This document shows positions 18,983 to 27,692 of a stretch of DNA of 37,789 bases, one piece after another. Origin of the DNA: Verrucomicrobiota bacterium (GTDB lineage: Bacteria > Verrucomicrobiota > Verrucomicrobiia > Opitutales > Opitutaceae); assembly GCA_025352985.1 (NCBI GenBank), contig JANXRL010000174.1, forward strand, positions 1-37,789, read 5' to 3'. Made by a program: the position numbers and the translations under genes. How positions within the stretch are numbered: position 1 is the stretch's first letter; the number at the start of each line of letters is the position of its first letter. The notes below the pieces were generated by a model, which was not told where the DNA came from, made no database searches, and worked only from the letters and a program-made list of their open reading frames with translations.

Positions 18983-19581
18983 TTGGCGGTGGAAACCTGG
19001 GTTATTTTTTCCTCAAGCGAGCGCATGATCTCGGCGGCCCCGCCACGCTGGAACATCGGGTCGAACTGGGCCCGATAGTTGGAAATCATGCTAACGCCTT
19101 CGATGATGACGTCGCAGACACGCCATTGGTCCGCGACCAACTCCATGCGGTAGGCGACGGAGTATTTTTTGCCAGCGTAGTCGATGGTGGTCGGCAATTC
19201 GCGCTTGTTTCGAGAGAGCTCGACGGGGGCCGCGTAGGTGATGCCAGGCTGCGCACCGACCTCGAAACGGTCGGCATAGGTGTGGATCACGAGTTCGGTG
19301 AAAAGCGCGGTGGTCTTCGCCTGCTGCGCCGGGGTGAACTGGCGCCAGCCTGGTCCGACCGCACGGCGAGTGATCAGATCAAAACTGAAATTTTTCTCCA
19401 GCACAGGGCGGACCAGAACGGAAAAGGACTGGGTCTGGGTCTTGCCGCTGTAAACGATGCCGAGCACCTCGTCCACCGCGCCGCGCAGCACTTGCAACGG
19501 ATCGGCGGCCGGAGTGGCCGCAACTGCGGCAAAAGCCGTGAAACTCGCTATAAATATCAGGATGAGGCGAACGAAACGCAT
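18979..19581 (-). CDS. mlaC: MlaC family periplasmic phospholipid-binding protein
   Basis: MlaC ferries phospholipid across the periplasm between MlaA and the MlaFED complex. The 200-residue protein has a signal peptide (hydrophobic 5-18, 'AAVAATPA' cleavage region). The mature MlaC/Ttg2D domain includes 'PVLEKNFSFDLITRRAVGPGWRQFTPAQQ', 'YADRF', 'VAYRMELVADQWRVCDVIIEGVSMISNYRAQF' and a C-terminal helix. It lies 12 bases downstream of mlaD and overlaps mlaA by ATGA. Confident. Confidence 0.93.
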   Translation of the reverse strand: MRFVRLILIFIASFTAFAAVAATPAADPLQVLRGAVDEVLGIVYSGKTQTQSFSVLVRPVLEKNFSFDLITRRAVGPGWRQFTPAQQAKTTALFTELVIHTYADRFEVGAQPGITYAAPVELSRNKRELPTTIDYAGKKYSVAYRMELVADQWRVCDVIIEGVSMISNYRAQFDPMFQRGGAAEIMRSLEEKITQVSTAK

Positions 19582-19593
19582 GGTAGAGATAGA

Positions 19594-20058
19594 CTACTTA
19601 CTGTCTTTTTTCTCCACGTTGCCAAACGCAAAACGACTGATGAGCGACTCGATGTCGAGGGCCGCCTCGGTGTCCGTGATGGTCGCGCCCGGCGCGAGAA
19701 ACGCCGTGTCCGACCCTGGGGAGAGCCCCACATATTTGTCGCCGATCAGGCCGGAGGTCTTGATGGATGCGATGGTGTCGGTGGGCAGCTTGACGACCTT
19801 TTCGAGCTTAAGCTCTACCAGCGCGCTGAAATCGGCGGGATTGAGCGTGATGGCGCCCACCCGGCCGATGGGCACGCCGGCGACGAGGACGTTGCTGCCG
19901 CTGGTGAGTCCGCCGCTGTTGGTGAAGCGCGCGCGCACCGAGTAGGTTTCGGAACCCACGAGGGAGCCGGCGCCGATTTTCAGCGCGAGGTAGGCCACCG
20001 CGATCAGGCCGGCGAGGACAAAGATGCCAACCACCAGTTCAAGTTTGGGCTGTTTCAT
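19594..20058 (-). CDS. mlaD: MlaD family MCE-domain protein
   Basis: MlaD is a membrane-anchored MCE protein whose hexameric ring forms the lipid channel above the MlaE permease. The 154-residue protein is short but complete: one N-terminal transmembrane helix (about 8-27, 'LVVGIFVLAGLIAVAYLALK') and one MCE domain. The domain has 'VRARFTNSGGLTSGSNVLVAGVPIGRV' and 'IKTSGLIGDKYVGLSPG', a classical MCE signature. A charged C-terminal tail follows ('NVEKKDSK'). Its ATG overlaps the mlaF stop (ATGA). Confident. Confidence 0.94.
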   Translation of the reverse strand: MKQPKLELVVGIFVLAGLIAVAYLALKIGAGSLVGSETYSVRARFTNSGGLTSGSNVLVAGVPIGRVGAITLNPADFSALVELKLEKVVKLPTDTIASIKTSGLIGDKYVGLSPGSDTAFLAPGATITDTEAALDIESLISRFAFGNVEKKDSK

Positions 20059-20873
20059 AAATCATTTCGGTTTTCGATGGTTTCACCCCGGCGGAGCGCG
20101 GCAACAGTGTCACGCAGCTCGCCCGCGCTGTCGCGGAAGGAACGAACCGTCGGATCATCCGACGCGTTAAACTGGGCGGGGGTTCCCTGGAAACGCATGC
20201 GACCGCCATCCAGCAGCGCGACCTGGTCGCTCGAGACCAGCGCTTCCGGCAGGTCATGCGTGACCAAGACCGCCGTGAAACCAAACTGGCGCTGGTATTT
20301 CACGATCATCTGGAACACGGCGTTGCGGCGCAGCGGATCGAGGCCGGCGGTGGGCTCATCGAACAAAACAAGCTCGGGGCGGGTTACGATCGCCCGCGCC
20401 AAGGCGAGACGTTTCTGCATGCCGCCTGACAACTGCCCGGGATGGCGATCCCAGTGCTTTTCAAGATCAAGCTGGCGAAGCGCCTCCAGAGCACGCTCGC
20501 GAATCTCTCGATTGGGAATCTGCGTGGTGGATTCGAGCGGCAGCGCGACGTTTTCCAACACGGTGAGCGAATCCAGCAGCGCGTTGCTTTGAAAAAGATA
20601 ACTACAGCGGCTACGGAATTCCGCCCGGCATTCGGCGTCACCCGCGTTCAACGGGCGCCCGTCAAAACGAATCTCCCCCGCATCCGGCCTGACGATGCCG
20701 GCGAGACACTTCAAGAAGACCGATTTGCCCGTGCCGCTCTTACCAAGCACCGTGACCACGCTGCCGCGAGGCACGGCCAGATCCACACCCACCAGCACGA
20801 CGTTTTCGCCGAAGCGCTTGGCGATGCCACGGACGTCGAGGAAAAGATCACCCATTGGAGTTGAAGATGCCAT
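20055..20873 (-). CDS. mlaF: MlaF ATP-binding subunit of the phospholipid ABC transporter
   Basis: This is the cytoplasmic ATPase that powers MlaE. The 272-residue protein has Walker A 'GKSGTGKS' (44-51), a Q-loop 'LFQSNALLDSLTVLENVALPL' typical of MlaF, the signature 'LSGGMQKRLALARAI', Walker B 'LVLFDEPTAGLDP' and switch 'VTHD'. The C-terminus extends about 30 residues past the nucleotide-binding core, as in MlaF. It starts three bases after the mlaE stop and overlaps mlaD by ATGA. No mlaB (STAS-domain partner) follows in the operon. Confident. Confidence 0.94.
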   Translation of the reverse strand: MASSTPMGDLFLDVRGIAKRFGENVVLVGVDLAVPRGSVVTVLGKSGTGKSVFLKCLAGIVRPDAGEIRFDGRPLNAGDAECRAEFRSRCSYLFQSNALLDSLTVLENVALPLESTTQIPNREIRERALEALRQLDLEKHWDRHPGQLSGGMQKRLALARAIVTRPELVLFDEPTAGLDPLRRNAVFQMIVKYQRQFGFTAVLVTHDLPEALVSSDQVALLDGGRMRFQGTPAQFNASDDPTVRSFRDSAGELRDTVAALRRGETIENRNDL

Positions 20874-20876
20874 GGG

Positions 20877-21653
20877 TCAGACGAGGAAAGAGGTGATGAC
20901 GTAGTCGGCGGCGAGCACCGTGATGCTTGAAATGACGACGGCACGCGTGGTCGAGGCGCTCACGGCGCGCGCTCCGGAAGCGGACGTGCGACGGTGGGCG
21001 TTGAAGCCGTTGTAGGCGCAGATCGCAATGGTCAGCAGGCCGAAGATCGCGGCCTTGATCATGCACTCGCGCACATCCACGGGATGCACCGCGTGGAAAA
21101 CCGCCGACCAATACACGCCGGGCTGGAGCGCCAGCACGACCGATCCCGACAAATATCCGCCCAAAAGACCGATGAGACAGAAAAACGCGGTCTGGATGGG
21201 AAACACCAGCACGGCGGCGATTAAGCGCGGCGAAATCAGGTAGGCGTGCACATCGGCCCCCATGGTTTCGAGCGCATCGATTTGCTCGCTGTTGCGCTGG
21301 ATGCCGAGTTCGGCGGCGAGCGCGGATCCGGCCTGCCCGACAAGCATCAGGGCGGCGAGAACCGGCGCGAGTTCACGCACCAAGGTCAGCGACACTAGCG
21401 TCCCGAGCAGTCCGGAAGAGCCAAACTTGTTGAGCACGTAGTAGCCCTGCAGCCCCAGCACGAGCCCGGTGAAAAGCCCCACGATCATGATCACCGGCAC
21501 ACATCGCACGCCTTGTTCATAAATCGAGCGGACCACGCGTCGTCCCAGCTTGCGCGAACCCACCGCCGCAGCCAGCGACCGGCTCGTGAACAGGCCGAAG
21601 TCGCCGAGTTCACGGACTATGCGGAGGGTGTATTTACCAAGGACGCGGGTCAT
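20877..21653 (-). CDS. mlaE: MlaE permease subunit of the phospholipid ABC transporter
   Basis: MlaE is the integral inner-membrane subunit through which phospholipid moves. The 258-residue protein has an amphipathic N-terminal helix and about five or six hydrophobic segments. It carries the family motif region 'LVRELAPVLAALMLVGQAGSALAAELG...EQIDALETMG', followed by 'PRLIAAVLVFPI' and the C-terminal 'VLAADYVITSFL'. It heads the operon mlaE-F-D-C-A, and the upstream 93 bases separate it from uxaC on the same strand. Confident. Confidence 0.94.
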   Translation of the reverse strand: MTRVLGKYTLRIVRELGDFGLFTSRSLAAAVGSRKLGRRVVRSIYEQGVRCVPVIMIVGLFTGLVLGLQGYYVLNKFGSSGLLGTLVSLTLVRELAPVLAALMLVGQAGSALAAELGIQRNSEQIDALETMGADVHAYLISPRLIAAVLVFPIQTAFFCLIGLLGGYLSGSVVLALQPGVYWSAVFHAVHPVDVRECMIKAAIFGLLTIAICAYNGFNAHRRTSASGARAVSASTTRAVVISSITVLAADYVITSFLV

Positions 21654-21736
21654 GCAAAAATGAGATTATTGTGCATTCCAAGCGGTCAGGCAAGGACGCT
21701 CGATAAGTCATTTTATGTTTATGCAAAACGCAAAAG

Positions 21737-21766
21737 AACCGGCCCTTCAAACAAAGCGACCGGCTT
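21737..21766 (-). terminator. Possible stem-loop overlapping the end of uxaC
   Basis: On the - strand, AAGCCGG at the 3' end of uxaC can pair with CCGGTT, with one bulged G, and is followed by a T-rich TTCTTTT. It could reduce read-through from the sugar operon into mlaE. The stem is short and includes the stop-codon region in its loop, so this is tentative. Confidence 0.3.
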
Positions 21767-23177
21767 GAAGTCCGAAATAATTCTCGGCGTTGCGATAGCA
21801 GATATCCTCGATCAACACATTCAACGCGACCTGGTCGGCAGGGATGAGTCCCGCCTCCACATCGGACCCGATCAAGCCGCAAAGTATACGGCGGAAATAT
21901 TCGTGCCGGGGATAGCTCAAGAAGCTGCGTGAGTCCGTAAGCATGCCGACGAATTTAGACAGCAGCCCGAGTTGCGAGAGCGCGTTGAGCTGCATCTCCA
22001 TACCTTCTTTCTGGTCTAGGAACCACCAGCCGGAACCAAACTGGATCTTGCCCGCAATGGAGCCGTCTTGAAAATTGCCGATCATCGTCGCGAAGACGTA
22101 GTTGTCGGCGGGGTTAAGATTGTAGAGGACGACCTTGGGCAGCTGGTTGTCGCGGTCGAGCGTGTCGAGGTAGCGCGAAAGCGCGCGAGCCTGCGGGAAG
22201 TCGCCGATCGAATCAACGCCAGCGTCGGCGCCAAGGCGCTTGAGCAGGCGGCTGTTGTTATTGCGCAGGGCACCGAGGTGGAGCTGCTTCGTCCAGCCGC
22301 GCTTCGCGTCAAGGCGGCCGAGATAAACCATGACATACCAGACCCATTTGGCGGTCTGCTCCGAAGTCGCGGCGCGACCGGAGCGCGTCTGCGTGAAAAT
22401 GGCGATGGCTTCAGCCTCGGTGCAATCAGCATCGGGCAGGTTTTCAAGGCCGTGGTCGGAAAGACGGCCGCCCAGCGAATGAAAAAACGCATGGCGGTTG
22501 TCGAGAGCATCGAGGAAGGCAGACAGTGAATTAACCTCCAAGTCGGCGCGGGCGGCGAGTTGATCGCACCAACCGTTAAAGACGGCGGGCGCGGCGACGG
22601 CCATGAGCTTGTCCGCGCGGAAGGTGGGATAAACACGCGTCGTCAGCCCGCTCTTGGCGATGGCGACGTGGTGTTCGAGCGAATCGGCGGGATCGTCGGT
22701 GGTGCAGACGACGGCGACCTTGTTGGAAGTGAGAATGCCGTGGGTCGTGAGCGCGGCGGTCGTGAGCCTGGCGTTGGCGAGCTCCCAGATTTTCGGCGCG
22801 TTGGCCTCGTTGATCAGGAGATCGATGCCAAAGTAACGGCGGAGTTCGAGATGCGACCAGTGATGAAGCGGGTTGCGCACGAGCTGTGGGACGATGCGGC
22901 AGTAGGCAAGAAACTTGTCGTAGTCGCTGGTGGTCGCACCCGTGATGAGATCCTCGTTTACGCCGGCGTAACGCAGGGCGCGCCACTTGTAGTGGTCGCC
23001 GGCGAGCCAGATTTGAGTGAGGTTTTCAAACTGCCGGTTGGCCGCGATCTGATCGGGCGGCAGGTGGCAATGATAGTCGTAGATCGGCTGCGCCTTGGCG
23101 CAGGTATGGTAGAGCAGGCGCGACCATTCCGTAGTGAGGAGAAAATCGTCGTTCAGGAATGGAGCGGCGTGGGGCAT
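21747..23177 (-). CDS. uxaC: Glucuronate (uronate) isomerase
   Basis: The enzyme converts D-glucuronate to D-fructuronate (and D-galacturonate to D-tagaturonate), the first step of hexuronate catabolism in the cytoplasm. The 476-residue amidohydrolase-fold protein has the metal-binding His36-x-His38 in 'YDYHCHLPP', 'FENLTQIWLAGDHYKWRALRYAGV', 'HWSHLELRRYFGI', 'DDPADSLEHH', 'KWVWYVMVYLGRLDAKRGW' and 'GMLTDSRSFLSYPRHEYFRR'. All are conserved UxaC blocks. It is the last gene of a three-gene catabolic operon, six bases after the TIM-barrel isomerase. The other classical hexuronate genes (uxuA, uxuB, kdgK) are not in the window. Confident. Confidence 0.96.
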   Translation of the reverse strand: MPHAAPFLNDDFLLTTEWSRLLYHTCAKAQPIYDYHCHLPPDQIAANRQFENLTQIWLAGDHYKWRALRYAGVNEDLITGATTSDYDKFLAYCRIVPQLVRNPLHHWSHLELRRYFGIDLLINEANAPKIWELANARLTTAALTTHGILTSNKVAVVCTTDDPADSLEHHVAIAKSGLTTRVYPTFRADKLMAVAAPAVFNGWCDQLAARADLEVNSLSAFLDALDNRHAFFHSLGGRLSDHGLENLPDADCTEAEAIAIFTQTRSGRAATSEQTAKWVWYVMVYLGRLDAKRGWTKQLHLGALRNNNSRLLKRLGADAGVDSIGDFPQARALSRYLDTLDRDNQLPKVVLYNLNPADNYVFATMIGNFQDGSIAGKIQFGSGWWFLDQKEGMEMQLNALSQLGLLSKFVGMLTDSRSFLSYPRHEYFRRILCGLIGSDVEAGLIPADQVALNVLIEDICYRNAENYFGLQAGRFV

Positions 23178-23183
23178 GGGGAA

Positions 23184-23957
23184 TTAAGAAACGAGGTTCG
23201 CCTTTATATAATCAAGACTCTGCTTGATAGAAACAAACGGATCGCTGGGACAAGTGTCCTGTTCGACGATGAACCATTCGCAACCGCCGGCCTCGGCCTC
23301 GGCGATGATGCGCTTGAACGGCAGCGTGCCCGCACCGATTTCGCAGAAATTGATGTCGCCGTTGGGCGCAACTTTGAAGTCTTTGAGGTGAATGGAGGGC
23401 GTGCGGCCCTTCAATCGGCGCACCCAATCGACGACGTCGCCGCCGCCGCGCTGCACCCAGAAGGTGTCGAGTTCGGCGACGATGTTCTCGGGGGAGATTT
23501 CAGCGTAAACACGCTCCAGAAAGGTCGGACCACCGGCGGCACGGTAGAACTCGTTCGCATGATTGTGGTAGCCAAGCTTCATGCCAGCGGCGCGGAATTT
23601 GGCACCGGCGATATCCAGTTTCTTAATAAGCGTGTTGAGGTGATCGGGGTTGTCGAAATCGATGCCGGCCGGATAGGGATAGGCCGTGAGTTTTGTGCCA
23701 AGCGCCCGCAGACGGGCGATGACTTTTTCGGTCTCATCGAGGATAGCCGCACCGTTCTCATGCGTGGCGCAGATGACAAGACCTTCGGCTTTACAAATGG
23801 CTACTATTTCAGTCTCGGGGATGGGGCCGACGCCGCTGATCTGAACGGCGGTGTAGCCGATTTCCCGCACCTTCTTCATCGTGACGGCAAAATCGGCGGC
23901 GGTTTTGCAAAAATCGCGGAGGGTGTAGAGCTGGATGGCGACTTGGGAAAATTTCAC
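23184..23957 (-). CDS. Sugar phosphate isomerase/epimerase-like TIM-barrel protein
   Basis: The 257-residue protein belongs to the xylose-isomerase-like TIM-barrel superfamily (AP endonuclease family 2). It opens 'VAIQLYTLRDFC', and has 'CATHENGAAI', 'GYHNHANEFY' and 'VAELDTFWVQRGGGDVVDWVRRLKGRTPSIHLKDFK'. The late 'GAGTLPFKRIIAEAEAGGCEWFIVEQD' supplies the Glu and His metal ligands expected at the barrel mouth. The likely start is GTG at 23957. It lies 24 bases after the oxidoreductase gene and six before uxaC. In such operons these proteins usually epimerise or isomerise an oxidised sugar, often the product of the adjacent Gfo/Idh/MocA dehydrogenase. The actual sugar is unknown. Confidence 0.85.
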   Translation of the reverse strand: MKFSQVAIQLYTLRDFCKTAADFAVTMKKVREIGYTAVQISGVGPIPETEIVAICKAEGLVICATHENGAAILDETEKVIARLRALGTKLTAYPYPAGIDFDNPDHLNTLIKKLDIAGAKFRAAGMKLGYHNHANEFYRAAGGPTFLERVYAEISPENIVAELDTFWVQRGGGDVVDWVRRLKGRTPSIHLKDFKVAPNGDINFCEIGAGTLPFKRIIAEAEAGGCEWFIVEQDTCPSDPFVSIKQSLDYIKANLVS

Positions 23958-23981
23958 GGCGATGAACGGTTAAGAATCAGT

Positions 23982-25148
23982 TTATTTGGCAAAGGACTTG
24001 GAGAAATCCACAGGGGTCGCCTCGACGACTTTCTTCTTTTTACCCTTCTTGGCGGACTCGGCGATCTTGGCCTTGAGCAGGCGCTCGTATTTTTTGCCAT
24101 CGATCGGGAGCGTGACGGGCTTTTGGGTCCACGCGGAGAGCAACATCGAGTTGGCAAGCTCGACGGAGTGGATGCCCTCGGGGGCGGGTGCAAGGAGCTT
24201 GGCGCCGTCGAGAATGGCATCGGCGAAATTTTGAAGCACCTCGTTGTGTTGACCGCCGTGGCCGGCAACGGGGATGGACACGTCCCACGTGCCGGGCGTC
24301 GCAAAGGTGTGAGTCGTGGTGCGCGAGAACTCACCCATGGCGACTTCGTTTCGGGTGAAGCTGATCTTGTCGTTTTCGTAAACGAGCTTGCCGCGTTCGC
24401 CGGTGACTTCGAGCCGGTTGGTGCCGGGGGCCTCGCCGGTGGACGTGATGAACACGCCGGTCGCGCCGTTGGCAAACTTCATGGTGGCGGTAACGTCATC
24501 CTCGACCTCGATGTCGTGGTATCTGCCGAAGGCGCAGTCGGCGGAGATGGTCGCCGGCATTCCGAACATCCATTGGAAAAGATCGAGATTGTGCGGACAC
24601 TGGTTAAGCAACACGCCGCCGCCCTCGCCGGCCCAAGTGGCGCGCCAGCCGCCGGAGGCGTAGTAGGCGTGGGTGCGGAACCAGGTTGTGATAATCCAAT
24701 TCACGCGGCGGATTTCACCCAGTTCGCCGCCCTGGATGAGTTCACGTATCTTTTGATAGTAACGGTCGGTGCGCTGGTTGAACATCGCGGCGAAGACCTG
24801 CTTTTTCTCGCGGCCCTTGTAGGCGGCGATGAGACGTTCGCAATCGGCGCGATGCACCGAGATGGGTTTCTCAACCATGACGTGCAAACCAGCTTTGAGC
24901 GCGGCGATGCCGATGATGGTGTGATCGTAGTGAGGCGTCGCGATGAGCATGGCGTCGATCAGACCGGAGGCCATCATTTCGGCGGAAGTGGCGAAGCCCT
25001 TAACCTGCGGGACACGGGCAAGTTTGGCCGGATTCAAATCAGCAACCGCACCGAGCTCGAGACGGTTGATCTTGCCCGCGAAAATTTGCTGGGCATGGGC
25101 GTAACCCATATTGCCCAAGCCTACGATGCCGATGCGGACATTTTTCAT
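23982..25148 (-). CDS. Gfo/Idh/MocA family NAD(P)-dependent oxidoreductase
   Basis: The 388-residue protein starts at ATG 25148. The open frame upstream to 25241 would put 31 residues before the Rossmann fold 'VRIGIVGLGNMGYAHAQQI' and is unlikely. The N-terminal NAD(P)-binding domain includes 'IATPHYDHTIIGIAALKAGLHVMVEKPISV'; the 'EKP' Lys is the conserved catalytic lysine. A C-terminal alpha/beta domain follows, with 'GGGVLLNQCPHNLDLFQWMFG', whose His is the usual catalytic residue. The last ~25 residues are Lys-rich. It probably oxidises or reduces a sugar or inositol-like substrate. It is the first gene of the operon with the TIM-barrel protein and uxaC, and is divergent from a LacI-type regulator, so it is probably inducible by the substrate. 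Confidence 0.88.
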   Translation of the reverse strand: MKNVRIGIVGLGNMGYAHAQQIFAGKINRLELGAVADLNPAKLARVPQVKGFATSAEMMASGLIDAMLIATPHYDHTIIGIAALKAGLHVMVEKPISVHRADCERLIAAYKGREKKQVFAAMFNQRTDRYYQKIRELIQGGELGEIRRVNWIITTWFRTHAYYASGGWRATWAGEGGGVLLNQCPHNLDLFQWMFGMPATISADCAFGRYHDIEVEDDVTATMKFANGATGVFITSTGEAPGTNRLEVTGERGKLVYENDKISFTRNEVAMGEFSRTTTHTFATPGTWDVSIPVAGHGGQHNEVLQNFADAILDGAKLLAPAPEGIHSVELANSMLLSAWTQKPVTLPIDGKKYERLLKAKIAESAKKGKKKKVVEATPVDFSKSFAK

Positions 25149-25249
25149 AAACAATACAATGGGTTGATAAAGCACCAGCGGGTAAGGCTGACCACCAATC
25201 GAAAATCTTGCCTTGGCGAGCGCGATGGAGAATATCTGCAAACTATTTC
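25149..25249. promoter_or_regulatory. Divergent regulatory region of the sugar operon with candidate LacI-family operator
   Basis: The 101-base gap between the oxidoreductase gene (-) and the regulator gene (+) must hold both promoters. A near-perfect 14-bp palindrome, CTTGCC-TT-GGCGAG (25207-25220, one G-T mismatch), is the best candidate for the regulator's operator. LacI-family sites are usually palindromes of this length, often with a central CG, which this lacks. I see no convincing -35/-10 pair. Confidence 0.35.
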
Positions 25250-26344
25250 ATGCCGGACCTTGCGAACCCCGCCCGCATCACCCTGAAACAAGTTGCCGCC
25301 GAGGCTGGCGTTCACGTGTCCACCGCCTGGCGCGCGCTCAAAAACGACACTTACGTCGATCCGGCAAAGCGAACGCACATCCGAGCGATCGCCAAGAAAC
25401 TGGCCTATGTGCCGGACCCGATGCTCACGGCTCTCAGTCATTATCGTCGCAAACAGCATACGCCGGCCTACCGCTCAACATTCGCCTGGGTGAATACCCA
25501 CAGCGAACGCAACGCCTGGCAAAACGCGGAAAATATCCGGGCCTACTTTGAAGGAGCCACCGCCTTTGCGGCCTCGATGGGCTACAAGCTTGAGGAATTC
25601 TGGCTGACCGAGCCGGGCCTTAACGCCAGACGCGCCCGCGGCGTCCTGCTCGCCCGCAACATCCGCGGCCTTATTTTCTCCCCGCAACCAGACGCGAAAA
25701 TGGAACTCAAGCTCCAGATGGACGCGCTCGCTGGCGTGAGTATCGGCTACTCGTTGCTTTCGCCGCGGCTGCACATCGTGGCCAACCACCAGCACAGCTC
25801 AACCCTCACCTGCCTGCGCGAACTCTGCCGGGCCGGCCACAGCCGCATCGGCATGGTCAGCGCCTCGGAAACACTGCGACGCGCCGAACATAACTTCGAG
25901 GCGCCCTACTTTCTGTTTCAGGATGCGCAGCTGGAAAGCAGGAAAATCCCCATGTTCACTATCGACGGCAGGGATGAACCCGACGTGGTCAACCCATGGC
26001 GCGAACGTTTTCTATCGTGGTTTGAGCGCCATCGCCCGTCGGCCATCATCTCCACCATCTCAGAGATAAAAATGTGGCTGGAAGGCGCAGGCTTGGAAAT
26101 CCCCGGCGAAGTGAGCATTGCCACGCTTTCGCGGATTTTCGATCCTAGCTGGTCCGGCATCGATCAGCAGGAAAAGGAAATCGGCGCGCGCGCCGTGGAG
26201 TTGTTGATCAGTCTTTTTCAATCAGGCGAGCGCGGCATTCCGGTGACGCCGCTGCGGTTGCTCGTCGAGGGACGCTGGATCGATGCCGGCACGGTGAAAA
26301 AGATCGGCCCGCCCGTAGCTGCCATGCTGAAGCGGCTTTCCTGA
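25250..26344 (+). CDS. LacI family transcriptional regulator
   Basis: The 364-residue protein has an N-terminal helix-turn-helix (about residues 10-32, 'ITLKQVAAEAGVHVSTAWRAL') and hinge region ('LAYVPDPMLTALSHYRRKQ'). A periplasmic-binding-protein-like ligand domain follows ('RGLIFSPQP', 'GHSRIGMVSASE', 'GEVSIATLSR', 'IGARAVELLISLF'). ATG 25250 is the first ATG in frame; the open frame upstream to 25208 has no sensible start. It is divergent from the oxidoreductase/TIM-barrel/uxaC operon and is presumably its sugar-responsive regulator, usually a repressor. The ligand is probably an intermediate of the sugar handled by that operon; this is inference. Confidence 0.92.
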   Translation: MPDLANPARITLKQVAAEAGVHVSTAWRALKNDTYVDPAKRTHIRAIAKKLAYVPDPMLTALSHYRRKQHTPAYRSTFAWVNTHSERNAWQNAENIRAYFEGATAFAASMGYKLEEFWLTEPGLNARRARGVLLARNIRGLIFSPQPDAKMELKLQMDALAGVSIGYSLLSPRLHIVANHQHSSTLTCLRELCRAGHSRIGMVSASETLRRAEHNFEAPYFLFQDAQLESRKIPMFTIDGRDEPDVVNPWRERFLSWFERHRPSAIISTISEIKMWLEGAGLEIPGEVSIATLSRIFDPSWSGIDQQEKEIGARAVELLISLFQSGERGIPVTPLRLLVEGRWIDAGTVKKIGPPVAAMLKRLS

Positions 26345-26350
26345 GTCCAC

Positions 26351-26381
26351 AAAAAAGGCGCGTCCGCATCGAACGCGCCTT
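26351..26381 (-). terminator. Rho-independent terminator of argG
   Basis: A perfect 9-bp stem (AAGGCGCGT with ACGCGCCTT) and 9-base loop are followed on the - strand by a T6 tract (the A-run 26351-26356). It lies 24 bases past the argG stop. It also follows the + strand regulator gene by only a few bases, but has no T-tract on that strand. Confidence 0.85.
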
Positions 26382-26404
26382 GAGGAAAAAATGCAGCGGT
26401 TCGT

Positions 26405-27631
26405 TTAGGGCTTCGGGCCGCCTTGCGAGAGCTTGCGGGCGCGGAGACGGAGGCCGTTGAGGCGGATGAAACCGGTCGCGTCACTTTGATTATACCAGCT
26501 CTTCACGCCTTCCATCGACGCAATCTTATCGTCGTAGAGCGAATACTTCGACTTGCGGCCAGTGGTGATGATGTTGCCCTTGTAGAGCTTCAGGCGGACG
26601 GTGCCGGTGACGAATTTCTGGCTCTCGTCCACGAGGGCCTGCAGGGCTTCGCGCTCGGGGGCGAACCAGAAGCCGTTGTAGACGAGCTCGGCGTATTTCG
26701 GGATGAGGCTGTCACGCAGATGCTCGACCTCGCGGTCCATCGTCAGGCTCTCGATCTGCTTGTGGGCCTGCATGAGGATGGTGCCGCCCGGAGTCTCGTA
26801 AACGCCGCGGCTCTTCATGCCGACGAAGCGGTTCTCAACGAGGTCCACGCGGCCGATGCCGTGCTTGCCGCCGAGTTTGTTGAGAGTCTTGAGGACTTGG
26901 CCGGGGGTGAGCTTCTTGCCGTTTACGGCGACGGCGTTTCCCTTGACGAACTCGATCTCGACATACTCCGGCTTGTCGGGAGCGTCTTCCGGGGACACAG
27001 AGAGCTTGAACATGGCCTTGTTCTCCTTGGTTGTCGGGTCGAACCACGGATCCTCGAGAATGCCGGCCTCGTAGGAGATATGGAGGAGGTTGCGGTCCAT
27101 CGAATAGGGCTTCTTAAGCGAGGCCTCGACCGGGATCTTATGGGTGGCGCAGTAGGCGATCATCTCGGCACGGCCGGGGAACTCGGCACGGTAATTTTCC
27201 ATTTTCCACGGAGCGATGATCGTGAGCTGAGGAGCGAGCGCCATGTAGGTGAGTTCAAAACGGCACTGGTCGTTACCCTTGCCAGTGGCGCCGTGGGCGA
27301 CCGTATCGGCCTTTTCCTTGAGGGCGATTTCCACCTGGGCCTTGGCGATGAGCGGGCGCGCGATGGAGGTGCCGAGATAATACTGGCCCTCGTAAACCGC
27401 GTTGGCGCGGATCATCGGGTAGATGTAGTCCTTCGCGAACTCCTCGACGAGATCGAGGGTGTAGTGCTTGGAGGCACCGGTAGCCTTGGCCTTCTTGTCG
27501 AGGCCCTTGAGTTCCTCCTCTTGGCCGACGTCGGCCGCGAAGGTGATAATCTCAGCGTCGTAGGTTTCTTTGAGCCATTTGACGATGACGGAGGTGTCGA
27601 GACCACCGGAGTATGCGAGGACTATTTTCAT
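26405..27631 (-). CDS. argG: Argininosuccinate synthase
   Basis: The enzyme condenses citrulline and aspartate with ATP to argininosuccinate, the penultimate step of arginine synthesis. From ATG 27631 it is 408 residues, the normal length; the 16-codon upstream extension does not fit the family. The N-terminal ATP-pyrophosphatase P-loop '[11 protein letters not shown]' is at residues 4-14. '[15 protein letters not shown]' binds citrulline/aspartate, and further conserved blocks are '[19 protein letters not shown]', '[13 protein letters not shown]' and '[24 protein letters not shown]'. It is transcribed alone, ends at a clear terminator, and is divergent from a pseudopilin gene. Confident. Confidence 0.98.
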   Translation of the reverse strand: MKIVLAYSGGLDTSVIVKWLKETYDAEIITFAADVGQEEELKGLDKKAKATGASKHYTLDLVEEFAKDYIYPMIRANAVYEGQYYLGTSIARPLIAKAQVEIALKEKADTVAHGATGKGNDQCRFELTYMALAPQLTIIAPWKMENYRAEFPGRAEMIAYCATHKIPVEASLKKPYSMDRNLLHISYEAGILEDPWFDPTTKENKAMFKLSVSPEDAPDKPEYVEIEFVKGNAVAVNGKKLTPGQVLKTLNKLGGKHGIGRVDLVENRFVGMKSRGVYETPGGTILMQAHKQIESLTMDREVEHLRDSLIPKYAELVYNGFWFAPEREALQALVDESQKFVTGTVRLKLYKGNIITTGRKSKYSLYDDKIASMEGVKSWYNQSDATGFIRLNGLRLRARKLSQGGPKP

Positions 27632-27692
27632 GGATAAAAAAAGGTGTTGTGAGCCAGCAAACGCGGTGGAGCAAAACAAAATACCTCGACTC

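Noticed and set aside
22560-25286. 908-codon open frame on the + strand
   Set aside because: It runs antisense across three well-identified genes (uxaC, TIM-barrel isomerase, oxidoreductase). Its long openness is an effect of GC-rich third positions, and its translation shows Gly/Val/Asp-rich low-complexity text without domains.
26423-27637. 404-codon open frame on the + strand
   Set aside because: Entirely antisense to argG, with composition typical of a shadow frame.
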